This document shows, in pieces, positions 1-8,058 of a DNA stretch of 64,000 nt; position 1 is the first letter of the stretch, and the number at the start of each line of letters is the position of its first letter. The DNA is from Candidatus Polarisedimenticolaceae bacterium. GTDB lineage: Bacteria > Pseudomonadota > Gammaproteobacteria > Chromatiales > Chromatiaceae. Where the stretch lies: assembly GCA_021647945.1 (NCBI GenBank), contig JAKITT010000004.1:24546-88545 (forward strand), given 5' to 3'. Below the pieces are notes generated by a model that made no database searches, was not told where the DNA came from, and was given only the letters and a program-made list of their open reading frames with translations. A program made the translations under genes and the position numbers.

Positions 1-92
1 GGCTGTTAACTATCATTAAATTATTTGGAGTGTGGTGTGCTTTGTGAGATGTGAAAATTGGACTGTATGTAATTATAGATCAGTTTTTCCGG

Positions 93-139
93 TCATATCC
101 AATGTATGAACCCCTTTTCAGTTCATGCATTGGATATGA
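93..139 (+). promoter_or_regulatory. Leader hairpin abutting the ribosome binding site of the DUF3179 gene
   Basis: Inverted repeat with 19-nt arms (93-111 and 121-139) that match at 18 of 19 positions; the single difference would be a G-U pair in RNA. The loop is 9 nt. The right arm ends inside the GAGGTG ribosome binding site (138-143), just before the ATG at 148. A folded leader would therefore limit ribosome access. A role in translational control is inferred; it could also be a transcription-factor operator. Confidence 0.5.
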
Positions 140-147
140 GGTGGTGA

Positions 148-1068
148 ATGAATAAGCGAATAAGCTCCCGATTGCTGTTGGTTAGCCTGCTCTTGCTCAT
201 GGTGCAAGTTGAGGCAGGGCCGAATGGTTTTGATATCAAACAGCCCTTGGTTCCGATCGATGAAATTCTATTAGGTGGCCCACCAAGAGATGGCATTCCA
301 GCCATTGATGCGCCGCTTTTTATCTTGGCGAGTGAGGCAGATTTGAAGCAAGATGCTGAGGTGCTGGGGCTTGTTGTGAAGGGGGTAGCGAAGGCCTATC
401 CCATCGCTATCCTCAACTGGCATGAGATTGTGAATGACCAAGGGGTGCTGGTGAGCTTCTGTCCACTCTGTGGAACGGGCGTCGCTTTTAGTGCAGATGT
501 GGGTGGTGAACGGCTCGATTTTGGTGTCTCTGGACTGCTCTATAACAGTGATGTGTTGCTCTATGATCGTAAGACCCAATCACTCTGGTCTCAGCTATTG
601 AATCAGGCAATAAGTGGCCCATTTAAAGGGACAAAATTGCAGATGCTACCGCTGATGCATACTACGTGGTCTGCGTGGTTGAGTGCCCAGCCTGAGACGT
701 GGGTGTTGTCACGCAATACCGGCTACGGTGCTGATTATGATCGTGACCCTTATGCGGGATATGCATCGCGGCCGGGGTTATATTTCCCAGTGGCAAAGCG
801 TGATGCGCGTTATCCCCCCAAAGCGCGTGTGTTGGGGGTTGAGTTGAATGGCCAGTTTAAGGCCTACCCGATGGTTGAATTGGCCAAAAATGGGGCTGAG
901 TTGGTGGATGATTTTCAAGGGAAGAGGGTGTTGGTTCGCTATGATGCTGCAAGCCGCAGTGCGGCGATCTATGATGAGCATGGGGAGTTGATGCCGGCGG
1001 TGACCGCATTTTGGTTCGCTTGGTATGCCTTTCATCCAGAGAGTGAGGTCTATAGGAGCCCTGAATAA
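148..1068 (+). CDS. DUF3179 domain-containing exported protein
   Basis: 306 aa. Residues 1-23 form a signal peptide (basic start, leucine-rich core, VEA before the cleavage site), so the protein is probably periplasmic. The rest matches the DUF3179 family, with the characteristic FCPLCGTG segment at residues 104-111 holding two cysteines, and repeated 'KAYP' blocks (about 82 and 280). The biochemical role of this family is not established; the Cys pair suggests metal binding or redox chemistry, which is inference. The start at ATG 148 has GAGGTG 5 nt upstream. The gene stands alone: no cotranscribed partner follows, and the next 680 bases contain regulatory elements rather than genes. Confidence 0.85.
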   Translation: MNKRISSRLLLVSLLLLMVQVEAGPNGFDIKQPLVPIDEILLGGPPRDGIPAIDAPLFILASEADLKQDAEVLGLVVKGVAKAYPIAILNWHEIVNDQGVLVSFCPLCGTGVAFSADVGGERLDFGVSGLLYNSDVLLYDRKTQSLWSQLLNQAISGPFKGTKLQMLPLMHTTWSAWLSAQPETWVLSRNTGYGADYDRDPYAGYASRPGLYFPVAKRDARYPPKARVLGVELNGQFKAYPMVELAKNGAELVDDFQGKRVLVRYDAASRSAAIYDEHGELMPAVTAFWFAWYAFHPESEVYRSPE

Positions 1069-1103
1069 GTCAGGATGTATCCACTCCAGGCACTTTATGC
1101 CCG

Positions 1104-1165
1104 TGTAGGGTTGCATTTATGCGACCAGCCGAACCTGCAAACGTGCAGATGAATGTGCACCTACA
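1104..1165. repeat. Dispersed REP-like element
   Basis: About 62 bp bounded by TGTAGG at the left and CCTACA at the right, with loosely complementary interiors (TTGCATTTATGC against GAATGTGCA). It looks like the small hairpin-forming dispersed repeats common in gammaproteobacterial intergenic DNA. No coding potential is seen here. Confidence 0.4.
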
Positions 1166-1246
1166 GCCATATTAGGCCAATGGAGTGCTTACCCCTTTTG
1201 TTTTATTCAGAGAGTTCTATACAGTAGATTGAGCTGAATGGCAGGC

Positions 1247-1283
1247 AAAAAAATAGCCCCTGGAACATCCTGTTCCGGGGGCT
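1247..1283 (-). terminator. Intrinsic terminator of the candidate sRNA
   Basis: Minus-strand stem AGCCCC-x-GGAACA / TGTTCC-x-GGGGCT with a GGA loop, one internal mismatch, followed by A and seven T (1253-1247). No protein-coding gene upstream on this strand would need it, which supports a short RNA gene ending here. Confidence 0.75.
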
Positions 1284-1376
1284 GGTCATCATAGCTTGGT
1301 TGGCGAAAGCTTCGATATCCTATCAAGGGCCTGTTACAGGCTTACCGTCCGTGGTTGATGACTGGGGTTATCATGC
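1247..1376 (-). ncRNA. Candidate CsrA/RsmA-sequestering small RNA (RsmY/RsmZ/CsrB-like)
   Basis: Read on the minus strand, a TATAAA -10 box (1382-1387) would start a transcript near 1376 of about 130 nt. It would end at an intrinsic terminator with a seven-U run (1247-1253). The predicted RNA has three hairpins presenting GGA in the loop. These are ACC/GGU around ACGGAC (1344-1355), GAUA-GGA-UAUC (1314-1324), and the terminator stem itself with ACA-GGA-UGU at its tip (core CAGGAUG, the CsrB repeat type). A further hairpin, GCCUG-UAA-CAGGC, lies at 1329-1341. GGA in hairpin loops is the known CsrA/RsmA recognition feature. Upstream lies a GacA/UvrY-like palindrome (1415-1442). Function is inferred from this combination; there is no sequence match to a known RNA. 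Confidence 0.6.
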
Positions 1377-1381
1377 CAGAG

Positions 1382-1387
1382 TTTATA
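1382..1387 (-). promoter_or_regulatory. -10 box of candidate sRNA promoter
   Basis: TATAAA on the minus strand. The expected -35 region 17 nt upstream (GAAAAG) does not match consensus, as is usual for promoters that depend on a response regulator bound further upstream. Confidence 0.45.
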
Positions 1388-1414
1388 GGGGGCAGTGTGT
1401 AGGACTTTTCCTGT

Positions 1415-1442
1415 TTCCTTGTAGGAAATTTCCTACAAGGAA
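1415..1442. promoter_or_regulatory. Perfect 28-bp palindrome, GacA/UvrY-type upstream activating sequence
   Basis: Perfect palindrome whose 18-bp core TGTAGGAAATTTCCTACA (1420-1437) differs by one base per half-site from the established GacA/UvrY consensus TGTAAG-N6-CTTACA. It is centred about 53 bp upstream of the predicted sRNA start. Identification as a GacA-family site is inference from this match and its position. Confidence 0.55.
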
Positions 1443-1494
1443 GTAAAAGTGTGACGTGGTTCACTTTGCCAGTAATTGATTTGATCAAAGCATG

Positions 1495-1528
1495 ACCCAT
1501 CCCTTATGGGTGAGCATAAGGGATGGGT
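1495..1528. repeat. 14-bp perfect stem-loop in the relA upstream region
   Basis: Arms 1495-1508 and 1515-1528 are perfectly complementary (ACCCATCCCTTATG) with a 6-nt loop GGTGAG. Neither strand has a T-run after the stem, so it is not a canonical terminator. It lies about 150 bp upstream of the likely relA promoter. Its role is unknown. Confidence 0.6.
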
Positions 1529-1654
1529 GTGATTGCGTGCTAAATTGAGCGTTACTCCAGAACTTTGGCTTGATCCCTCTCTTATGCATCTGAAACAATA
1601 GGCGCAGAGTATGCCGACAGATGGCGTGCTGGACTTGGACGCTAAGCAGCCTTT

Positions 1655-1683
1655 TTTGCGGGTTGTTGGTCGGTATATATAAT
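1655..1683 (+). promoter_or_regulatory. Likely sigma70-type promoter of relA
   Basis: Perfect -10 TATAAT (1678-1683) preceded at 17 bp by TTTGCG (1655-1660). Transcription would start near 1690, giving a leader of about 57 nt. The leader contains three GGA motifs, at 1703, 1736 and 1741. The last two flank or overlap the ribosome binding site, a pattern compatible with CsrA control (inference). Confidence 0.5.
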
Positions 1684-1746
1684 CCCCCTTCTGCGTAGTA
1701 GGGGATTGCTGATGCAGGTTGATAAGCCTGTATTTGGAGTGGACGT

Positions 1747-3951
1747 TTGGTATCAACAACGACAAATTTACCCACAGATAGTGAGTTGGATCAGCGCAAT
1801 GTTGCCACTTGGTTAGACTCAATTACGCCTGACCAGGATCAGCAGACGTTGCGGCGGCTGAAGCTGGCGTGTGATCTCGCATTGCGAACTGAGGGTGGGC
1901 AGCTACTCGCTTCGGGAGAGACGCGGGTGCGCCATGCGCTCTCGGTGGCGGATATTCTGGCCGGCCTCAAGCTTGACTACGAAACACTGGTGGCAGCCAT
2001 CCTAAATGGTGTGTTGGCACATCATGAGGTGAGCCTTGATGATATCTCGCATGACTTTGGTAAAACCACCGCGCGCATGTTGGATGATCTGCAACGGATT
2101 AGCCTGTTGGCCGGTTTCCGGCAAGATGTTGAGATTGATGATGAGGTAAAACAGGCGGAGAACCTGCGTCGCTTGATGTTGGGTATCGCCGAAGATGTGC
2201 GTGTTGTGTTGATTGTTGTTGCTGAGCGACTACATGTGATGCGCAACGCTCGTGCGCTGCCAGACCATATCCGCCGTCCCCTGGCAAAAGAGACCCAAGA
2301 GATCTATGCGCCGCTGGCCAATCGTCTTGGTATTTGGCAGATCAAATGGGAGCTGGAGGATCTTTCGCTGCGCTTTCTAGACCCCGATGCATACAAGGAG
2401 GTGGTGAGTCTCTTGGATGGTCGTCGCTCTGAGCGAGAGGCTTATATTACCCGTGTGATTACACTGCTCAATGAAAAATTTGATGAAGCGGGAATCAATG
2501 CCGAAATTACCGGCCGACCCAAACACATCTACAGCATTTGGGGGAAAATGCAGCGTAAAGGGGTCGGTTTCGAGGAGATTTTTGATCTACGTGCCGTGCG
2601 CGTATTGGTTGAAGATGTGGCCGACTGCTACACCGTTTTAGGTATTGTGCATGGCCTATGGCGCCATATTCCCGGTGAGTTTGATGACTATATTGCCACC
2701 CCGAAGAATAATATGTATCAGTCAATCCACACAGCTGTGATTGGCCCCGATGAGAAGACATTTGAGGTGCAGGTGCGCACCCACGATATGCACCATCACG
2801 CCGAGTTGGGTGTGGCCGCACACTGGCGATATAAAGAGAATAAACATCACGATGCTGATTTTGAGCGTCGGGTGGTCTGGATGCGTCACTGGTTGGAGTT
2901 TAAGGAGGATGACTCTGTTTTAGATGACTCTGTTGATGAGCTGAAGGGGGAGCTGGAGTCGAGCCTGATCTATGTCTTGACGCCAAAGGGCAAAGTGGTT
3001 GAACTGCCCGAGGGGGCGACCGCTCTCGATTTTGCCTATGCCGTACACACTGAAGTGGGGCATTGTTGTCGTGGTGCGCGAGTGAATGGGCAGATGGTGC
3101 AGCTGACAAAACCGTTGCGCAGTGGTGAAACTATTGAGGTGCTGACCTCGAAATCTGGTACACCCAGCCGTGATTGGCTCAGTTCCCATCTGAACTATCT
3201 AAAGACCCGTCGGGCGCGTAACCGGGTTCGCCAATGGTTTAAACAGCAGGATTATGAGGTGCATCTTGACTCTGGGCGTAAGGGATTGGAGCGTGAAATA
3301 GTACGTCTTGGTATTAGTGATCGCCCTGATCTCGTCGCGTTGGCAGAGCGGTTCAATTTCAAATCGGCCGATGACCTGCTGGCGGCTATTGGTCGAGGGG
3401 ATATCTCATCACTCAAGATTGCGGCCGCAGGTGGTGGGGTTAAACAGGCGGTGCCAAAGAGGCGAGTGCCGCCCGCTGACGTGCGTCCCATATCGGGTAA
3501 GGGGGAGGTGATTGTGCAGGGGGTGAGTGATCTGATGACCCATGTGGCAGGCTGTTGTAAACCCGTCCCCTATGATCCAATTATCGGTTTTATTACGCGT
3601 GGTAGAGGCGTCACCGTACATCGGCGTGACTGTAGCAATGTCTCTGGCTCGGTGTTGGCTGAACCAGAGCGGCTTGTCGATGTGACTTGGGGGGCACACG
3701 CTTCTGACTCAAGCTATGCCGTGGATGTAAGAGTTTTAGCCAATGATCGACGGGGTTTGCTGAGTGAAATATCAGCGCTGTATACTGCTGAAAGGGTGGA
3801 TGTTATGGGTGTTAATACGGCCTCCAATCCACTTAAAGAGACCGCCTCCATGATGTTTACCATCCAGGTGATCGATATCACTCAGCTGAGTCGAATCTTG
3901 AATAAGATTGCTCAGATTCCTGATGTCACTGAGGTAAAACGGCAGATTTAA
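1747..3951 (+). CDS. relA: RelA, GTP pyrophosphokinase ((p)ppGpp synthetase I)
   Basis: 734 aa. Makes pppGpp/ppGpp from ATP and GTP/GDP in the stringent response at stalled ribosomes. Domain order: N-terminal HD-like hydrolase domain (about 40-190), synthetase domain (about 250-370), TGS (about 405-468) and C-terminal ACT (about 650-730). The synthetase carries EFDD at 311-314, the acidic EXDD motif of monofunctional RelA, followed by PKNNMYQSIHT. In the hydrolase domain the catalytic His-Asp pair is replaced by Asn-Gly (87-88, 'ILNGVL'), so hydrolase activity is not expected. The start is TTG 1747, with GGAGTGG at 1736-1742; no ATG fits better. A single gene, ending convergently with the acyl-CoA ligase gene. 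Confidence 0.95.
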   Translation: MVSTTTNLPTDSELDQRNVATWLDSITPDQDQQTLRRLKLACDLALRTEGGQLLASGETRVRHALSVADILAGLKLDYETLVAAILNGVLAHHEVSLDDISHDFGKTTARMLDDLQRISLLAGFRQDVEIDDEVKQAENLRRLMLGIAEDVRVVLIVVAERLHVMRNARALPDHIRRPLAKETQEIYAPLANRLGIWQIKWELEDLSLRFLDPDAYKEVVSLLDGRRSEREAYITRVITLLNEKFDEAGINAEITGRPKHIYSIWGKMQRKGVGFEEIFDLRAVRVLVEDVADCYTVLGIVHGLWRHIPGEFDDYIATPKNNMYQSIHTAVIGPDEKTFEVQVRTHDMHHHAELGVAAHWRYKENKHHDADFERRVVWMRHWLEFKEDDSVLDDSVDELKGELESSLIYVLTPKGKVVELPEGATALDFAYAVHTEVGHCCRGARVNGQMVQLTKPLRSGETIEVLTSKSGTPSRDWLSSHLNYLKTRRARNRVRQWFKQQDYEVHLDSGRKGLEREIVRLGISDRPDLVALAERFNFKSADDLLAAIGRGDISSLKIAAAGGGVKQAVPKRRVPPADVRPISGKGEVIVQGVSDLMTHVAGCCKPVPYDPIIGFITRGRGVTVHRRDCSNVSGSVLAEPERLVDVTWGAHASDSSYAVDVRVLANDRRGLLSEISALYTAERVDVMGVNTASNPLKETASMMFTIQVIDITQLSRILNKIAQIPDVTEVKRQI

Positions 3952-3982
3952 GTGGAGCAACAGGTTCGCTGCTCCACCTTCT
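3952..3982. terminator. Stem-loop between convergent relA and acyl-CoA ligase genes
   Basis: Stem GTGGAGCA (3952-3959) / TGCTCCAC (3970-3977) with a 10-nt loop, directly after the relA stop, followed by CTTCTTAG. The T-run is weak. Position between convergent genes favours a terminator. Confidence 0.5.
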
Positions 3983-3991
3983 TAGTACATT

Positions 3992-5794
3992 TCAGTGCCC
4001 AACATAGAGTGCTTTGATCTCGGCCTCAAAACGTTCCATGATTTTTGCCCGGCGAGGTTTTAGTGTCGGCGTGATCAGGTTGTTCTCAACGCTCCAAGGG
4101 TCATCAAGAACTGCAATGCGGCGAACGGTTGCATAACCGGGAAAAGCGCGTAGCTGTCGGCTCACTCTTGCGAGTAGATGCTCTTGCAACATGGTGGCAT
4201 CCAGTTGGCCGCTATGCTTGATAGTTAACTCCTTTAATACCTTCTCTTTCAGCTCAGGATTAAGTACTATCAGGGTAATGAGGTAGGGTTTGCCTTCACC
4301 GATCACTAATGACTGTTCAAAGATAGGGTCGAGCTGAATAGCGGTCTCCATATCGGCAGGCGGCACCTTCTCGCCATTGGAGAGGACGATGATCTCCTTT
4401 AGACGCCCTGTAATGTAGATGTGTTGGTTCTCGTCGACCCGTACTTTATCACCGGTATGCAGCCAACCATCGATATCGATAATCTCATCGGTGGCTTGCT
4501 GGTTGTTCCAGTATCCCAACATCACACTGGGGCTGCGCGATAGCAGTTCGTCATGTTCACCCACCTTTATCTCCACACCTGGAAGTGGAGGGCCGACGCT
4601 TGCGGGGATGTTGTCGCCAATAGGATTACAGGCGATGACAGGGCTGGTTTCGGTGAGTCCGTAACCTTGCACGATGGGGATGTCCAGGCCGATGAAAAAA
4701 CGGGCAATATCGGGTGATAATGCTGCGCCGCCTGAGACGGCAAAACGGAGTCGCCCGCCCAGTTTCGCTTGCACTTTTTTGGCAACCAAATGTTCAAGAA
4801 TAGACCAGAGTAGCCCACCGCTCGTACCCCCCGGGCGGTTCTGCTGGTGCAGAAAACGTCGCCATCCGACATCAACGGTTTTGTTGAATAGCGCTTTTTT
4901 GAGTGCTGACTCCCCCTCCAATTTGGCCTGAATCTTGGCGTAGACGCGCTCAAATATACGCGGTACTGAGACCATGACGGTGGGTTTGATGGTGAGGAGG
5001 TCTTCACCCAGCAGCGGTATTGAACGGGCGTAGGCGACACAAGCCCCGGCCGACATGGTCAGATAGTAGCCTGTTGTTCGTTCCAGGGTGTGAGAGAGCG
5101 GTAGAAAGGATAGAAATTGGTCATCAGGATAGATATCAATCGCCTTCAGACCTGCTTGAATGTTCCACAGCATATTGCGATGACTCAACATCACCCCTTT
5201 GGAGCGGCCCGTTGTTCCAGAGGTGTAGACGATGGAGGCGAGTGCGTTGGTATCGCTGGTGTTGATCTGGAATTCAGCGGGTTGCTTGCTCACCCAGGTG
5301 GCCGCCTGCACCACATGCTTGGGCAGCTTGCTCTCATCTAGCTGATCAACGACCACTATTCGGATGAGATCAGCGAGAGGCCGGTCGATCTGTTGGATGA
5401 TGCTCCACTGCTCCTGATCACCTATCAATAAGACGCGCACATTGGCATCTTCTAAGATGTAACCGATATTCTCGGCCCGATCATTAGTGTAGATCGGTAC
5501 AGTGACCAGCCCCAGCCCCTGTGCAGCAATATCGAAGATGACCCACTCTTGACAGTTACGCAGCATCAGTGCGACGCGATCACCCGCTTTCAGCCCCTCT
5601 TTGCTCAGGCTGGATTGCCAGCGGTTGACCTCTTCAGCGATGGTCTGCCAACTGCTCTCCTCCCATATGCCGGTGGCAGGATTGCACTGGACATAGGCCA
5701 CCTTGTCAGGTGTTCTTGCCACTCGTTCACGAAATAGGGCCGGGATGGTATCGGCTTGCTCAAGGGTGATGATATCGAGTTGTTTACCGGACAT
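3992..5794 (-). CDS. Long-chain acyl-CoA synthetase (AMP-dependent ligase, FadD-type)
   Basis: 600 aa. Activates free fatty acids to acyl-CoA through an acyl-adenylate. Adenylate-forming motifs are all visible: TSGTTGRSKG (191-200), GYGLTETSP (377-385), GWLHTGD (443-449) and the C-terminal catalytic lysine region TPTLKPRR (about 577-584). The length and the missing N-terminal membrane segment fit the FAA1/long-chain group rather than short-chain acetyl-CoA synthetases. It lies downstream of fadJ, fadI and fadE on the same strand, so it probably supplies their substrate. A 242-bp repeat-containing gap separates it from fadJ, so it may have its own promoter. Confidence 0.88.
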   Translation of the reverse strand: MSGKQLDIITLEQADTIPALFRERVARTPDKVAYVQCNPATGIWEESSWQTIAEEVNRWQSSLSKEGLKAGDRVALMLRNCQEWVIFDIAAQGLGLVTVPIYTNDRAENIGYILEDANVRVLLIGDQEQWSIIQQIDRPLADLIRIVVVDQLDESKLPKHVVQAATWVSKQPAEFQINTSDTNALASIVYTSGTTGRSKGVMLSHRNMLWNIQAGLKAIDIYPDDQFLSFLPLSHTLERTTGYYLTMSAGACVAYARSIPLLGEDLLTIKPTVMVSVPRIFERVYAKIQAKLEGESALKKALFNKTVDVGWRRFLHQQNRPGGTSGGLLWSILEHLVAKKVQAKLGGRLRFAVSGGAALSPDIARFFIGLDIPIVQGYGLTETSPVIACNPIGDNIPASVGPPLPGVEIKVGEHDELLSRSPSVMLGYWNNQQATDEIIDIDGWLHTGDKVRVDENQHIYITGRLKEIIVLSNGEKVPPADMETAIQLDPIFEQSLVIGEGKPYLITLIVLNPELKEKVLKELTIKHSGQLDATMLQEHLLARVSRQLRAFPGYATVRRIAVLDDPWSVENNLITPTLKPRRAKIMERFEAEIKALYVGH

Positions 5795-5819
5795 AGTGAT
5801 CTCTTGTTAGTTTAATTCG

Positions 5820-6005
5820 AATGGAGGTAAACCACCGGCTTTGCCGGTGAGGCTTGAAAAGACTCTGATGCTTCATTGTGCAGATGCCCTTGGCAACTGC
5901 CAACAAGAATAAACCACAGAGAGCAGAGAGAACCTAAGATGATTAAGTCCCTCTTTTCTTTTCTCTGTGACCTCTGTGTTCTCTGTGGTCATATCTGTAT
6001 TTGCT
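5820..6005. repeat. Dispersed repeats between the acyl-CoA ligase gene and fadJ
   Basis: Contains a short stem ACCGGCTTTGCCGGT (about 5834-5849). A longer imperfect inverted repeat follows: AACCACAGAGAGCAGAGAGA (left) against CTCTGTGTTCTCTGTGGT (right). The latter resembles the 'CACAGAGGTCACAGAG' intergenic repeats seen in many proteobacteria. No coding sequence is seen. Confidence 0.45.
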
Positions 6006-6036
6006 GGTGAGTGGCTTTAGCCCTGGGTACTAACGG

Positions 6037-8058
6037 CTACTCCAGATCACTCCAGCCTGGATCCGCTTTAAAACGCGCACCATGTGCGCTATTCAGTGCC
6101 TCTAGGCGCTGTCTCATCTGGTTGACTCCGCTGTCACGAATATACTGCATTGGCCCGCCTCGAAAGGGGGCAAAACCGGTGCCGAAGATGACACCCGCAT
6201 CAAGCAGATCGGCATCCTCTACCACCCCTTCACGCAGACAGGCGACCGCCTCATTGAGTAGCCTGAAGATCATCCGGTTGGTCAGATCTTCAGGGGCCTT
6301 GTAGTCACTGGGTATGGGCGTTTTGACCGCTTTGCCCTTTTGGTAACGGTAGAAACCCCAGCCCGATTTAATGCCAAGGTTATTATCATCGACCTTCTTC
6401 TGCAAGATGGCCGGTACGGTCACATCCATTGTCTCAGAGAGTTTTTGTGCCACTGATAGACAGATGTCGATACCGACACTATCTGCCAGCGCGATAGGCC
6501 CCATTGGCATGCCGAAACGTAGGGCGGCGCGGTCGATGGCCGGTGCGGGTACACCCTCCTCCAGCAGTGCCACCGCCTCCAGCAGATAGGGCATCAGAAT
6601 GCGGTTAACCAGAAAGCCGGGGCTGCTGGTGACGGGCAGTGGCAGTCGGTTGATGGCCAGTGCAAATGCAGCGGCACGGTGGGTCTCATCGGGCGAGGTC
6701 TGTTTGCTGCTGACGATTTCGATCAACTGCATCTTGGCCACAGGATTAAAAAAGTGGATGCCGACTAGACGTTCAGGTTTTTTCAATATGGTAGCGATCT
6801 GCTCAAGTGGGATGCTGGATGTGTTGCTGGCCAATACCGCATCCGGTTTAGCGCGTGCTTCGATCTCTTTGAATAGTACCTGTTTGGCCTCAACACTCTC
6901 AAAGATCGCTTCGATGATGATATCGGCCTTCTCAATACCGTCCCCTTTATGATCCGGGATCAGCCGGTCACCTGCCGCTTGTATCAATGGGGTGCGTTTT
7001 AGCTTTTTACGGAACAGTGCATGGGCGCGTTGCATCGCCTTACTGAGATATTGTGCCTCACGATCTTGCAGGGTGACGCGCATACCGCGCAGTGCACACC
7101 AAGCGGCAATATCACCGCCCATGACGCCACCACCAATGACATGCACATGATGGGGTTTGAAATCACTCCCTTTGCCAAGCGACTTCATCCGCTCCTGTAG
7201 AAAGAAGACTCTGATCAGATTTTGTGCCGTGCTGCTGGTGAGCAGCTCAGCGACGCCACGCGCTTCACTCTTGTACAAGGCCGCTTTTGAGCCACCATGC
7301 AGCTTCCAGTGATCAAGTAGTTTGAAGGGGGCGGGGTAGTGCTCGCGGTTCACTCGCTTAGCGGTCTCTTTCTCCATATATCGGGCGAGCATACTACGCA
7401 GTGGGTTGTTGTTGAGTAGCCGCTGGCTGAACGAGGGCTGATGGGGTGGGGGTTGGCGAGTAATGAGGTCGATAGCCGCCTGCTTGAGGTGTCGCTCAGG
7501 GGCTATTTGATCAACAAGTCCGATCTTTTTGGCGGCGCGTCCGGTGAGTGCGCGGGAGTTGAGCATGTTCTGCATGGCGACCAACGGCCCGAGCAGTTCG
7601 ATGCTGCGTACTGAACCACCAAAACCGGGGAAGATGCCGAGGCGCACCTCGGGAAAACTGAGCCGAGTCCCCTCATCGTCACGTGCGACTCGGTAGCGAC
7701 AAGCGAGCGCCAGCTCAAGGCCGCCGCCCAGACAGTGGCCATGAATCAGTGCCAGTGTTGGGAAGGGGAGGTCTTCGATACGCTGAAATAGGCTATGTAC
7801 GCCTTTGATGAACTGCTCAGTTTCATCGACATCGCTTCGTCCGACGAAACCTTTGACATCGGCACCGGCGATGAACCCCGCCTTTTTATCGGAGATAAAA
7901 ATGAGTCCGCGTGGTGCCGCTTTGTCGATCTCGCTAATCTCAGCCGCCAGTTCATCAAGTGCTTCATTTGAAAAGACGTTGTTGCTGGAGTCGAGATGGT
8001 CAAAATGCAGCCATCCGATGCCATTGTCATCCAGTTTATATGACCAATGTTTGCTCAT
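6037..8058 (-). CDS. fadJ: FadJ-like trifunctional beta-oxidation alpha subunit (enoyl-CoA hydratase / 3-hydroxyacyl-CoA dehydrogenase)
   Basis: 673 aa. Catalyses hydration of 2-enoyl-CoA and NAD-dependent oxidation of the 3-hydroxyacyl-CoA. The N-terminal crotonase domain has GADVKGF (65-71), HCLGGGLELA (108-117) and the catalytic-Glu region PEVRLGIFPG (136-145). The Rossmann NAD site is GGGVMGG (309-315) and the dehydrogenase His lies in HFFNPVAKM (His435). The C-terminal 3HCDH repeats follow. The gene order thiolase then alpha subunit, and the slightly short length, fit FadJ better than FadB. Its start overlaps the fadI stop by 4 nt (8055-8058), so the two are translationally coupled and probably form the alpha/beta complex. 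Confidence 0.9.
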   Translation of the reverse strand: MSKHWSYKLDDNGIGWLHFDHLDSSNNVFSNEALDELAAEISEIDKAAPRGLIFISDKKAGFIAGADVKGFVGRSDVDETEQFIKGVHSLFQRIEDLPFPTLALIHGHCLGGGLELALACRYRVARDDEGTRLSFPEVRLGIFPGFGGSVRSIELLGPLVAMQNMLNSRALTGRAAKKIGLVDQIAPERHLKQAAIDLITRQPPPHQPSFSQRLLNNNPLRSMLARYMEKETAKRVNREHYPAPFKLLDHWKLHGGSKAALYKSEARGVAELLTSSTAQNLIRVFFLQERMKSLGKGSDFKPHHVHVIGGGVMGGDIAAWCALRGMRVTLQDREAQYLSKAMQRAHALFRKKLKRTPLIQAAGDRLIPDHKGDGIEKADIIIEAIFESVEAKQVLFKEIEARAKPDAVLASNTSSIPLEQIATILKKPERLVGIHFFNPVAKMQLIEIVSSKQTSPDETHRAAAFALAINRLPLPVTSSPGFLVNRILMPYLLEAVALLEEGVPAPAIDRAALRFGMPMGPIALADSVGIDICLSVAQKLSETMDVTVPAILQKKVDDNNLGIKSGWGFYRYQKGKAVKTPIPSDYKAPEDLTNRMIFRLLNEAVACLREGVVEDADLLDAGVIFGTGFAPFRGGPMQYIRDSGVNQMRQRLEALNSAHGARFKADPGWSDLE

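Noticed and set aside
1433..1822. 129-codon minus-strand open frame between the sRNA and relA
   Set aside because: Crosses the relA promoter and the 14-bp stem; no ribosome binding site.
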